A DNA stretch of 64,000 nt, taken from the NCBI RefSeq assembly GCF_028610705.1, contig NZ_JAQQWT010000014.1:35199-99198 (forward strand), written 5' to 3'. The stretch comes from Halalkalibacter alkalisediminis. Lineage in GTDB: Bacteria; Bacillota; Bacilli; Bacillales; Bacillaceae_D. Below the pieces are notes generated by a model. It ran no database searches, was not told where the DNA came from, and worked only from the letters and a program-made list of their open reading frames with translations. This document shows positions 45,853-54,265 of the stretch, piece after piece. Positions within the stretch are counted from its first letter, which is position 1. Each line of letters starts with the position of its first letter. Position numbers and translations under genes: made by a program.

Positions 45853-46479
45853 TTAAAGTGATTTCCACCATCCTTCAACATTTTCTCTATTTTTCTTTTC
45901 TTCTACTTTTTTGATTTGATCATTAATTTCTTGAGCTTTTCTTATTAATTCTATATATTGGTTATTAATACTGTATAATTTATCAGAATAATCCATACCA
46001 TAAGAAAATTTAACTTTAGAGCTACCTGATTGAGTCCAGCTACTTGTAGAGAAGTTGCTACCGAATTCTGATTTTGCTTTAGCTAGCCCATATTCAATTA
46101 AGATAATTCCTAATTCTCCAAGCATTAATCTTATTTTCTTATCATGTGCTTCTAATAGTCTTCGACTGCCCGAATAATAGGAAAATTTGTCTTCATTACT
46201 GTGCCACCATAGGTGACCTTCCTCTAAATACTGCTTCACTAATTCTGGAGTCCCTTTTTTTAGCTCTTCTATCTTGCTTTTCAACTCTCTCGCCTGATCT
46301 TCACCTAATTCAATAACTTTTTCCGAGTTACTTTTTATTGTAGATAAAGTTTCTTTTTCAAACCATTCAATAGTAAATTTTGAGAGCTCATCAAGAAAAA
46401 TTTCTTTCTGAATTTCCATTTGATCTAATACTTTTTGTTTTTCCTCTTTCTTTTCAGCTATCATAGCATCATAGTTCAA
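45853..46479 (-). CDS. Hypothetical coiled-coil protein
   Basis: The 208-aa protein has a long charged N-terminal coiled coil (about 8-80), a central WWHSNEDKFSYYSGSRRLLE, a hydrophobic helix (LMLGELGIILIEYGLA) and a C-terminal coiled coil. No family is recognised. It stands alone between hairpins and is probably accessory cargo. Confidence 0.55.
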   Translation of the reverse strand: MNYDAMIAEKKEEKQKVLDQMEIQKEIFLDELSKFTIEWFEKETLSTIKSNSEKVIELGEDQARELKSKIEELKKGTPELVKQYLEEGHLWWHSNEDKFSYYSGSRRLLEAHDKKIRLMLGELGIILIEYGLAKAKSEFGSNFSTSSWTQSGSSKVKFSYGMDYSDKLYSINNQYIELIRKAQEINDQIKKVEEKKNRENVEGWWKSL

Positions 46480-46570
46480 TTTAACCCCTCCTTTTTCATT
46501 ACTATCATTCTAACAAAAGTAGGGATAAATCACCACAAATAGAAAAAGCATCCACTTAATGAATGGATGC

Positions 46571-47497
46571 TTACGGAACACTAATATACAATCCTACGCT
46601 TGTGTCTTCTGGATAAATCCCAAAATCATTTAATACACTTAAAATTAACGAATTTAAAATGTCAAATTGATCAATACTTTCCCAATCTGGATAAGAATTA
46701 AACAGTCTATTAAATTCTTTATCTAGTTGAGTCCAGATGTCAATAATAAACGTATTATCTAATCCATCTAGAATTGCTTCATTATTTATATTCAATCCAT
46801 GAATATATCCTAAGACAGTTGCAGTAAATTTCATTACTGGATTTATAAGCTCTTGCGCTCTTATGAATAACTTGTTTATGTCTCCATTAAATCTATAATT
46901 ATCTATTTCATTCGGAATTTCTTCTTTAGCTCTCCTAATGAGGTTGAATAAATGTGGAATAAAAAAATCAAATTCCTTTCTAGGATAGGATTCTGAAGAC
47001 AGTCTCACTGCTATGTACTCACTCCATATAGTCATAGAATGCCTAAGTAAAATATTCTGCAATTCACTACCAGTATCTTTACGATATTGATCTATAAAAT
47101 CTTTCATCAAGTATTCTTTATTCCAATCATCATGAACATGACATAATTCATGGTGTAAAAAGTGATACCCATACCCGGTGTTCTCTTCAAGAAACATCTC
47201 TAAGATGAGTTCTAATCGAATAAATATTACACTTTTAACTTGATTATCTTTTCTTAGATGAAGAGTCTTAGCCACCGCTTGTGCTAACTTATCATTTGTG
47301 TGTTCGACAGGCAAGCCATTTTCTTCTTGAAATTGATTAAGGCTGACTCCAAAATTTAATGACGCTACAATCTTATCCAAATCATTAAGTTTTAGCTGTG
47401 ATGAAAAACGGTCATTGATTTCCTTCACTAACGTTTGTTTAATAGCATTAGCATATTCCTGATTTAATTCTTCAGTTGTTTCTATAATTACTTCCAT
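46571..47497 (-). CDS. Metallopeptidase-like protein with HExxH motif
   Basis: This roughly 308-aa protein contains HFLHHELCHVHDDW, a zincin-type HExxH (HELCH), in a mostly helical context. A second hydrophobic helix follows (HSMTIWSEYIAVRL), where Glu could be a third metal ligand as in gluzincins. AGGAGGTG lies upstream; GTG at 47509, TTG and ATG at 47497 are all possible starts, and the ATG is used here. The substrate is unknown. It is divergent from the plus-strand cargo cluster. Confidence 0.6.
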   Translation of the reverse strand: MEVIIETTEELNQEYANAIKQTLVKEINDRFSSQLKLNDLDKIVASLNFGVSLNQFQEENGLPVEHTNDKLAQAVAKTLHLRKDNQVKSVIFIRLELILEMFLEENTGYGYHFLHHELCHVHDDWNKEYLMKDFIDQYRKDTGSELQNILLRHSMTIWSEYIAVRLSSESYPRKEFDFFIPHLFNLIRRAKEEIPNEIDNYRFNGDINKLFIRAQELINPVMKFTATVLGYIHGLNINNEAILDGLDNTFIIDIWTQLDKEFNRLFNSYPDWESIDQFDILNSLILSVLNDFGIYPEDTSVGLYISVP

Positions 47498-47592
47498 CAA
47501 AAACTTCACCTCCTAAAAACTAATAATTCGACTTCCAAGAAGGATTTTCCTTGTTTTTTGTAGAATATTGTAAATTAAGGAGGTGATTATGT

Positions 47593-47838
47593 ATGGCTGA
47601 ACAAATTAAAGTTAATCCAACACCTATTCAAAGAAATTCATTTGATGTAGCTATCGAATTAATGAATTATCATTTGTCTCGCAAACGTACTGAAGTTGAA
47701 GAACTTGAAGGTCTATTCGCTAAGTATTATGCACTTGCAACTTACTGTGAAAGCTCATCTGTAACAGACTTACAGAACCTTTTATCAGACGAACTCATAG
47801 AAAAAATCGGTAGATTCCAAGAACAAAGTCTTTATTAA
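47593..47838 (+). CDS. Small hypothetical phage protein
   Basis: The 81-aa protein has the helical IQRNSFDVAIELMNYHLSRK and an acidic segment (VEELEGLFAKYY). AAGGAGGTGATTATGT precedes the ATG, an ideal ribosome site. It lies just upstream of the SLATT-TIR pair on the same strand; a link to that pair is possible but not shown. Confidence 0.6.
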   Translation: MAEQIKVNPTPIQRNSFDVAIELMNYHLSRKRTEVEELEGLFAKYYALATYCESSSVTDLQNLLSDELIEKIGRFQEQSLY

Positions 47839-47914
47839 TAACTAACCCACAACAAAACACGTAATTAAACCTCCCTTACATTTGTATACTAATAATTTTA
47901 AATTTACCTCTTCT

Positions 47915-47943
47915 TTCAAAAAGCACTTCCTCTTTATTATAAT
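47915..47943 (+). promoter_or_regulatory. Sigma-A promoter for the SLATT-TIR pair
   Basis: TTCAAA, a 17-base spacer and a perfect TATAAT lie about 65 bases upstream of the SLATT start. It gives the pair its own transcription unit. Confidence 0.6.
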
Positions 47944-48007
47944 TTGTAAGATAATAGTAATAAATGAATTATATTGTCAAATATATAGGAGGTGTGAAAG
48001 ATTACAA

Positions 48008-48442
48008 TTGGACATTACTGAAGAAGAATATATCCAAATAAGACTTGAGGACCAGATTAATTGGTACGACAACAAGAGTATTTCAGCACAGAAGCTTTAT
48101 AAACGCCTTAAAGGTATCGTAATTATACTTTCTGCTTCCATTCCTTTATTTGTTAGTTTTGTTCCAGATTTTAAATTTTTGGTTATAGTTGTTAGCATAA
48201 TAGGGGTAGCAATAACTGGCATTGAAGCGTGGCTTGGATTATCAAAGTATCATGAAAATTGGATTGAGTATAGAAGCATCTGTGAAACTTTAAGACAAGA
48301 GAAATACATGTATCTTACAAAGACAGGAGTCTATGATACAGAAAACTCATTTAAATCATTAGTTGAGCGAGTCGAAAGCATTATCTCAAAAGAAAATGTA
48401 AACTGGGCAAACCTAAATAACAGAGAAAATGGAGGAAAATAA
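48008..48442 (+). CDS. SLATT-like (DUF4231) two-TM membrane protein, putative immune effector
   Basis: The 144-aa protein starts with the DUF4231 pattern ITEEEYIQIRLEDQINWYDNKS. Two membrane helices follow (about 38-55 and 62-80) and then the conserved cytoplasmic part KYHENWIEYRSICETLRQEK. SLATT proteins are predicted pore-forming effectors in nucleotide-signalling and TIR-linked conflict systems. No ATG is available; the TTG at 48008 begins the conserved region, with AGGAGG 15 bases upstream, a long but workable spacing. The TIR-like gene follows after one base. Confidence 0.75.
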   Translation: MDITEEEYIQIRLEDQINWYDNKSISAQKLYKRLKGIVIILSASIPLFVSFVPDFKFLVIVVSIIGVAITGIEAWLGLSKYHENWIEYRSICETLRQEKYMYLTKTGVYDTENSFKSLVERVESIISKENVNWANLNNRENGGK

Positions 48443-48443
48443 A

Positions 48444-48845
48444 ATGGCTAAAAAAGTATTCGTAAGTTATCATTCCGCCAAAGAAGACACAAACCATAAA
48501 AACTTATTGGTGGCATGGTCTAGTAACGATAATGGTTTTTTCGATATTAAATTTGACGATACTTCTGTTGGAGTGTCAATTAATTCAGACAATGCAACTT
48601 ACATAAAAAGTGTAATAAAAAAGAAAATTTCTGATAGTTCCGTATTCCTATGTCTAGTTGGTGAAAATACACATAACAGTGATTGGGTTAAGTGGGAAAT
48701 TGATAAAGCTGTTGAATTAGGCAAAAAAATTGTTGCTGTAAAGATTAAGAGTACATACCAGACTCCTACAAACCTTTATGGTGTTGGAGCTGTTTGGGCA
48801 ATGAGCTTCACGTATGAGTCAATCAAGAAAGCATTAAATAGTTAA
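48444..48845 (+). CDS. TIR-like (DUF1863/ThsB-type) protein
   Basis: The 133-aa protein begins KKVFVSYHSAKED, the first beta strand and loop of TIR-like DUF1863 proteins. It continues with SSVFLCLVGENTHNSDWVKWEIDKAVELGKKIVAVKI, closely matching the fold of ThsB of Thoeris. There a TIR protein senses phage and makes a NAD-derived signal. Glu in WEID is in the place of the usual TIR acidic residue. GGAGG lies upstream within the SLATT end, and TAA-A-ATG coupling ties the two genes. Confidence 0.8.
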   Translation: MAKKVFVSYHSAKEDTNHKNLLVAWSSNDNGFFDIKFDDTSVGVSINSDNATYIKSVIKKKISDSSVFLCLVGENTHNSDWVKWEIDKAVELGKKIVAVKIKSTYQTPTNLYGVGAVWAMSFTYESIKKALNS

Positions 48846-48848
48846 GGT

Positions 48849-49043
48849 TTATTCGATGGCTCGATAAGTCTTTTCAAAAATATCTGGTTTTACTGGATAT
48901 TTTTCACCATGAATACCAATTACTATCCAGTCGCACGGAGAGGCTATCATAGTTCCTTCTAATGTTTCAATTTTTACTTCTTCAAAAACTTGATAAGCTT
49001 CAACAATAACTGGTTTTTTAACGAATTTCTTTGTAAAACACAT
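48849..49043 (-). CDS. PGDYG-domain phage protein
   Basis: The 64-aa protein has the pattern KKPVIVEAYQV, DWIVIGIHGEKYPVKPDIFEKTY, known from many phages and of unknown function. GGGAGG precedes the ATG. It is convergent with the TIR-like gene. Confidence 0.75.
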   Translation of the reverse strand: MCFTKKFVKKPVIVEAYQVFEEVKIETLEGTMIASPCDWIVIGIHGEKYPVKPDIFEKTYRAIE

Positions 49044-49356
49044 GATAAACCTCCCTTTCCTTTAGTATTCACATTGGTATAGTTTTTATTATGTATTAAT
49101 GTCAATATGAGGAGAGGGGCAACTTCCTCCCATTAGTCTCAGCGAAGTATTTATTTTATTGTGACATATTTCCTGTTAAATAGTAATAGGTATCATGTCC
49201 ACTTTTTCAACTCATATTCCTTTTGAAATAGCAGAGATTATCAAAATAAAAAGACGCTCCACTTTTTTGTGAAACGTCCTTGCTATGTATTAACCTATAT
49301 GTTATGATAACTGTATAATTCGTCTTAAGTATGTACATTTTCAATATAATAAAAAA
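49044..49356. other. Intergenic region with one hairpin
   Basis: No gene is supported here. A minus-strand terminator-like hairpin (GACG...CGTC with an inner CAC/GTG and a TTTTT tail) lies near 49250-49285, downstream of the antirepressor. A plus-strand frame running from here into the antirepressor gene is a shadow without a ribosome site. Confidence 0.5.
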
Positions 49357-50085
49357 CTACATTACTGGCTCTTTGTCTTTCTCTTTCAATTGTTTATTAA
49401 GCACAGACAACTTCCCTCTGGTCTTTCTGTGCTGCGTTTCTTTAATATCCTCAATAATCAACTTCAAGACATCACTAACCACACTCACAAACTCAAATGT
49501 AAGCTTCTTCTTATATTCCATTTCACGTTGTTCTAATACTTTCTGGATCTTCTTCATGATCATAATCTTACTGTCAGCAAGTGTATGCTTTTTATCAGAA
49601 CGTCTATTGTCACGAGACTTCATGTAAGGTAAACGAACCTTATTATCAGTGTAATACTCAATGCAGTCACTATACGTATCCGCTAATTTTTCAATTGAGC
49701 AATTCATAAATGTTTCATCTAGCATATTATAGTTAAACAATTTCTGAGCGCTCGTAGCATCATCATCAACGTACATTCCATTAATTCTGATTGACGGTAA
49801 AATCTCATGTCTTACATAACGTTGAAATTCCTTAGCTTCCTTTTTACGACTAGAAAAAACTAGGTTGTAAATACCATACTCATTAACTACATTAGCCTCA
49901 CCTTGACGACCTATGTTAAACATAGCCCGTTCATCATCATCTAATTTCTGGATAGCTTGGGTAGTATTCTTAATATCCAAAACATCACAAACATCTTTCG
50001 CCACAAAATAAACCTCTTCATCAACAACAACCGTCCTTACATTAACACCATCAAAACTAAACACCTTTTCAAACGTCTTCATCAT
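49357..50085 (-). CDS. Phage antirepressor with BRO-N domain
   Basis: This 242-aa protein has a BRO-N domain (about 5-100): VNVRTVVVDEEVYFVAKDVCDVL, VVNEYGIYNLVFSSRKKEAKEFQRYV and HEILPSIRINGMY. A charged helical C-terminus follows. Such proteins bind DNA or the repressor to trigger lytic growth. GGAGG precedes two adjacent ATGs. Confidence 0.88.
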   Translation of the reverse strand: MMKTFEKVFSFDGVNVRTVVVDEEVYFVAKDVCDVLDIKNTTQAIQKLDDDERAMFNIGRQGEANVVNEYGIYNLVFSSRKKEAKEFQRYVRHEILPSIRINGMYVDDDATSAQKLFNYNMLDETFMNCSIEKLADTYSDCIEYYTDNKVRLPYMKSRDNRRSDKKHTLADSKIMIMKKIQKVLEQREMEYKKKLTFEFVSVVSDVLKLIIEDIKETQHRKTRGKLSVLNKQLKEKDKEPVM

Positions 50086-50154
50086 AATATAAAACCTCCA
50101 CTTTTATTATTTAGCACATAATCTCTTATGTACTTATTGCAGAATCCACAGTAT

Positions 50155-50292
50155 CTAACGCATAATAAGACCCACTAACATAATGTTAATGAATCCTATA
50201 TGCGCTAAATAAAAGGGATGTGGAGTCCCCAATAAATACACAAATCCACACTTGCATTTCTGACAATCACGCATTATACTATAATTAGCCAT
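50155..50292 (-). pseudogene. Possible frameshifted small zinc-ribbon gene
   Basis: An ATG-started frame reads MANYSIMRDCQKCKCGFVYLL and ends after 45 codons. The neighbouring frame just downstream reads YCGFCNKYIRDYVLNNKSGG up to the antirepressor start. Together they give two CxxC pairs, so a broken zinc-ribbon gene is likely. Confidence 0.35.
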
Positions 50293-50524
50293 AATTTCAT
50301 TCAATTATAACAAAAAAATAAAGAGTAGATGATCTCTCATCCACTCCTTTCACTAGAGGAAGTCATTTACTCATCTTTATAGACTTTCAATACTGCGACA
50401 AATGCACGCTTCGCATTCCGACCTCTACCCATATGCACACCATTTTCCCTACTAAAAAACTATCAAAAAAGCAAGTGTTTAACTATGTTTTTTGATAGTT
50501 TTATTTTAGTAGTGTCTGACTTTT
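50293..50524. other. Intergenic region downstream of the polymerase-like gene
   Basis: It holds an inverted repeat (AACTATCAAAAAA with TTTTTTGATAGTT, about 50457-50504) that can terminate the polymerase-like gene. There is also a 21-codon minus-strand remnant (MGRGRNAKRAFVAVLKVYKDE) near 50380-50440. No complete gene is seen. Confidence 0.5.
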
Positions 50525-53236
50525 TTATTTTGCCTCTTTGAATGCGTTTAGAAATGTGTCCTTTTGCGTAGTATATAATGTATTCATTAACCGAACTGCA
50601 ATATCACTATTACCGCTTTCAATTGAAATGAGAAGCGAATGCATTGTATTAGGCTTGATTTTCAACTTACAGATTTTTGAAGCGTATTCTTGACCAACTT
50701 CTTCTAATTGTTCATTCTTCTTCTCTTTTAGATCCTCATCATCACTAATGCCTGCATATTTTTTATGTACACCTTCAATTTCCTTTTGCATCACTTTCAC
50801 ATAACCTTCAACCTTTTCTTTTTGTTTGTAATTGGCTTTTCTGTCATTGTTATCATTCAGTAATTTAGATAACTGACTTGTTTTTCTAGTTTCTGCATCT
50901 GGTAAACTATCCATAACTGCCACTAAATAATCCATTGGTGTATCATAATCCATGACATTATGTTTAGTATTTTTATTCTTGCTCACTTTAACCCAAAAGT
51001 TAGGTTTCTTTATGTTGCCTTCATTATCTGTTTTAAGCTCTAATTCTGCCTCTATTTTCTCAATCTCGTCACTAATTTCAATGTCATACATCTTCTTTGC
51101 TAAGTCTATACAGATACCTGAGAGAACAGTTGCGACATCTATCTTTTTCAATAGTTTCTCCAGTTGTTTCTTATCTCCATTATTAGCCTTTAAATCCCAA
51201 TATCGGCTCATACAAAGTTGACCAGCGTTAATACAATTTCCTATAGTGTCTTTTGATTTAGCAAGCTCTTTATCAATTTCATACATGCTAGTCCAAGTTG
51301 GAGTGTAATATTTCGGCTCTGATTCGACTTTATTAATACACACTTTATATTTACGTCTACATTCCTCAGCAATCGGTAGCAATACACCTTTAGAATCGAC
51401 CAAGAGCAAAGTATCGGAGTCATAATCACAACCACTAAGTATGTCTTGAATAGGAAACTTGATTGCATTGACCGCAACAATATTCTTTGTAAAGTTGAAA
51501 TAATCCTCTATCTCTTTTACCTTTTTATTATTACTTACGAGAATATTAGATGGACTGGTATGTGGGTTTCTATAGCCTACCAGCTTCTTATCAAAATCAA
51601 AAAGTGTTGTATGTATTTGATTATCCTTTAATGATAATGATTCAACATTTACCGTATCAAATTGACCAATAGCATGATAAAGCATTTCAACAGGGTTACC
51701 AATCATAACTACATAATCTGCCGATAATCTCACCTTACCTTTTTTAACATGATTTACATGATCCTTAATGATACGTTTGCGAAACTCTTTAAACACTTTA
51801 GTATTTACAATTTTATTGTTTTTCTCATACAGAGCAACAAACATTTCATTGCTATTCTGACTAGTCTTTGCCGAATTTATATGCTTAATGAAAACATCAT
51901 CATCATTCTTGAGTCGCTCTATGTACTCCTTTTCAAAAACTGTAAGCTCATCCATATCACCTTTGCTAAGAGGTGTACTATTCAACATTTGATATGAAGT
52001 CTGTTGCATGATGTTACCATCAATAATATACTTTGAAACCTTCTCATTTTTACAGACACCAAATGCATTACCATCTGCTTCAACAACTTTTTTCCAGTAA
52101 TCCCACATATCATTATTCGAGCCAATAACACTACTGAATTTTAAGGCTTTTAATGAGTTAGGAGTCGTAATCATGTCCACGTCAATAGCCTTAATTCCAT
52201 TTCCTGGCATATCTGTTAATTCCCACTCTTCATAATCAATATGCTCTGGACACTTAGCTTGAAGAAACTCTTGAATATTAGTATTAAACGCTGCTGACTT
52301 AAAGAAGTGATTACGCAATAGCTTCATACCCTTACCCTCTTCAAAGTATTTAACATCCAGTAATGATTGACCATCCCACAAGTCATTACTAATCTTAGTT
52401 GACTCTGTAAAGCTTTCTAAGAAACCATCATCACTTTTACGTACTACATTTGCTTCCTCAGTGAAATTTGATTTAACATCAGATATTAATAATATTCTGT
52501 TAGGATCGATTGTTACTGTTGATTCAATGCTTGAGCCGACAAGAGACTCATAAGCAGTCAATGAAGCCAAATCAATCTCTTTATCTTCTGGAAATGTTAA
52601 TCCCATTCGAGACCAATTAATCATGTTATCGTAAAGGTGCTTCTTGATCATCAAGCATTGCCCTGTTCTGCTCTTAGCACTAGATCGTTTGTATACTACG
52701 TACTTATCAATAGTAATGTTGTTATCTTTATCAACATTTGTAATAGAGAATCCATCCTCATACAATTCTTTTCTAAGTGGTTCATTCTTAACCTCTTGCC
52801 AATTATCTAATCCAACCACACCCTCTAATTGAGCTATACGTCTCTCTAAATTACGTCTAGGTTTCAACTTAGGCTTAAGATCTTCTCTAAATTGACTAAT
52901 CGTTAATTTACTATCACCTCTATATTTATCCTTCATTTTCTTAATTTCAAGGTTGGATTTCTTCAATTTCTTTTTGCAGTCTTTAATCATGTTTGAAGCA
53001 GATTTCACCTTTTGATTAAATTTGACATTGATAACATCATTACTTAGTAGCTTATTCTCATTGCGACTGCTAGGAAACGTTTGTATTCCTTCTTTATGTA
53101 ATTGAATCAATTCAAGTGAATATGGTATCATTCCACTATAATCACGTTTTATGTATGTTCCTCTGTGCATATGTGAATATAAATCAGCACCTTCCAAACT
53201 CATGATATAAACCTGCTTCTGTAAATTTGTTGACAA
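50525..53236 (-). CDS. YonO/eukaryotic-RdRP-like single-subunit RNA polymerase (two-DPBB type)
   Basis: The 903-aa protein has a charged N-terminal half and a C-terminal catalytic part. The key block is YRNPHTSPSNILV, a run to VNAIKFPIQDILSG, then CDYDSDTLLLVDSKG at about 603-617. It parallels the RNP...P..., CSGGDLDGD order of cellular RdRPs and the DxDGD loop of the SP-beta polymerase YonO, which is of nearly the same length. The three Asp are kept, but the usual Gly is Ser (DYDSD). GGAG lies eight bases from the TTG at 53236; GTG at 53245 is too close. It would transcribe phage genes independently of host polymerase. Confidence 0.65.
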   Translation of the reverse strand: MSTNLQKQVYIMSLEGADLYSHMHRGTYIKRDYSGMIPYSLELIQLHKEGIQTFPSSRNENKLLSNDVINVKFNQKVKSASNMIKDCKKKLKKSNLEIKKMKDKYRGDSKLTISQFREDLKPKLKPRRNLERRIAQLEGVVGLDNWQEVKNEPLRKELYEDGFSITNVDKDNNITIDKYVVYKRSSAKSRTGQCLMIKKHLYDNMINWSRMGLTFPEDKEIDLASLTAYESLVGSSIESTVTIDPNRILLISDVKSNFTEEANVVRKSDDGFLESFTESTKISNDLWDGQSLLDVKYFEEGKGMKLLRNHFFKSAAFNTNIQEFLQAKCPEHIDYEEWELTDMPGNGIKAIDVDMITTPNSLKALKFSSVIGSNNDMWDYWKKVVEADGNAFGVCKNEKVSKYIIDGNIMQQTSYQMLNSTPLSKGDMDELTVFEKEYIERLKNDDDVFIKHINSAKTSQNSNEMFVALYEKNNKIVNTKVFKEFRKRIIKDHVNHVKKGKVRLSADYVVMIGNPVEMLYHAIGQFDTVNVESLSLKDNQIHTTLFDFDKKLVGYRNPHTSPSNILVSNNKKVKEIEDYFNFTKNIVAVNAIKFPIQDILSGCDYDSDTLLLVDSKGVLLPIAEECRRKYKVCINKVESEPKYYTPTWTSMYEIDKELAKSKDTIGNCINAGQLCMSRYWDLKANNGDKKQLEKLLKKIDVATVLSGICIDLAKKMYDIEISDEIEKIEAELELKTDNEGNIKKPNFWVKVSKNKNTKHNVMDYDTPMDYLVAVMDSLPDAETRKTSQLSKLLNDNNDRKANYKQKEKVEGYVKVMQKEIEGVHKKYAGISDDEDLKEKKNEQLEEVGQEYASKICKLKIKPNTMHSLLISIESGNSDIAVRLMNTLYTTQKDTFLNAFKEAK

Positions 53237-53323
53237 TAACACCACTCCTCAAATTTAAAATTAATAATAACAATCAATCCTCCGTATTGACGTAAGCACG
53301 ACTGTGCGCGCGACAATACAATA

Positions 53324-53500
53324 TGTATCTTATACTGTATCTACTTTGTATCTATTACTGTATCTATATATCTATACTCTTCTTAGCGCCTACCTACTAC
53401 GGTACTGAATAGGACAGAGTCTAGTAGTTCATCTTCATTATGTAGTAGTTCATCTTTTTTATATGGTAGTTGAATTATGTTATATAGTAGTAAATAGGAC
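53324..53500. repeat. Two sets of helically phased direct repeats, candidate replication origin
   Basis: TGTATCT occurs at 53324, 53336, 53347 and 53359 (12-, 11- and 12-bp steps). A second set has GTAGTT-type repeats at 53424, 53445, 53466 and 53487, exactly 21 bp apart; the first two copies share TAGTAGTTCATCTT. The region is AT-rich and lies between the initiator-like gene and the polymerase-like gene. Confidence 0.65.
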
Positions 53501-53529
53501 ATGGTTCAACCCCTTGCTACATAAGGGTT

Positions 53530-54216
53530 TTAAAAACTGCTTGTAGCATACAATCCAGTAAGTAATTTTGGTATGTTTCCCACTTTCACATAGGTGTGAT
53601 TTGCGTACCTAGCAAAATCAATATAATTTCCTTCGTCATACCAACCAACATGCTCTAATTTGAATTTCTTAATCCAAATTAATTTACGTTTCTCTAGGAT
53701 CTCGTTATATTTTCCAATCGTATCCTTAGCAAACCCTGTATCCTTAGATATTGTTTCAATAGAAGCATAAGCATGATCTTTATGTAACTCTAAACGGTTG
53801 ATACGCGACTCATAGTAATACATTAAACGAATACCAATAGTACCTATCTCATCAAGTATTTTCTTGTCTAAGAGCCTTATATCAAGCTGTGTGAACATGT
53901 TTTTATTATGTAATGGTGTCATATCCTTATTGATGTGGATCTCTAGAGCAGACCTTCTAGGCAGAGTTTCAATCTCATTTAATATCAAATTGTTTTCGTA
54001 CAAATTATGCAATACCGCTTTGAAGCTTCTATTGTCTGATACGGATAAATAGCCTTTGAATGCCTTGTGATCAACTTCTAATATGTCATTCTTACTCTTT
54101 CCGTACATCTCACAGAGTTTAGCGAAAGCAACAAATGCCTTTGAGTTTAATTTTGGATTTCTTACTACTTCATCTGATAATAGCTGCAACTTAAAAATTT
54201 TAGATTCATCTGCCAT
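53530..54216 (-). CDS. Replication initiator-like winged-helix protein
   Basis: This 228-aa protein has two winged-helix-like halves: SKAFVAFAKLCEMYGKSKNDIL and FKAVLHNLYENNLIL, then IGIRLMYYYESRINRLELHKDHAYASIETISKDTGFAKDTI. That is the style of plasmid and phage Rep proteins. Its gene ends next to the phased repeats, as in replicons where Rep binds iterons beside its own gene. AGAGGAGTG precedes the ATG. The assignment is by form and context only. Confidence 0.6.
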   Translation of the reverse strand: MADESKIFKLQLLSDEVVRNPKLNSKAFVAFAKLCEMYGKSKNDILEVDHKAFKGYLSVSDNRSFKAVLHNLYENNLILNEIETLPRRSALEIHINKDMTPLHNKNMFTQLDIRLLDKKILDEIGTIGIRLMYYYESRINRLELHKDHAYASIETISKDTGFAKDTIGKYNEILEKRKLIWIKKFKLEHVGWYDEGNYIDFARYANHTYVKVGNIPKLLTGLYATSSF

Positions 54217-54265
54217 TCAATCACTCCTCTAATTGTTTTATTGTGTAATATTTCATTATGTAATG

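Noticed and set aside
49331..49627. Plus-strand membrane-like frame opposite the antirepressor
   Set aside because: Its hydrophobic look comes from the complement of a charged coiled coil in the real gene; it has no ribosome site.
53324..53365. CRISPR-like short repeats
   Set aside because: The units are 7 bp with 4-5 bp between them and there are no cas genes; phased iterons fit better.
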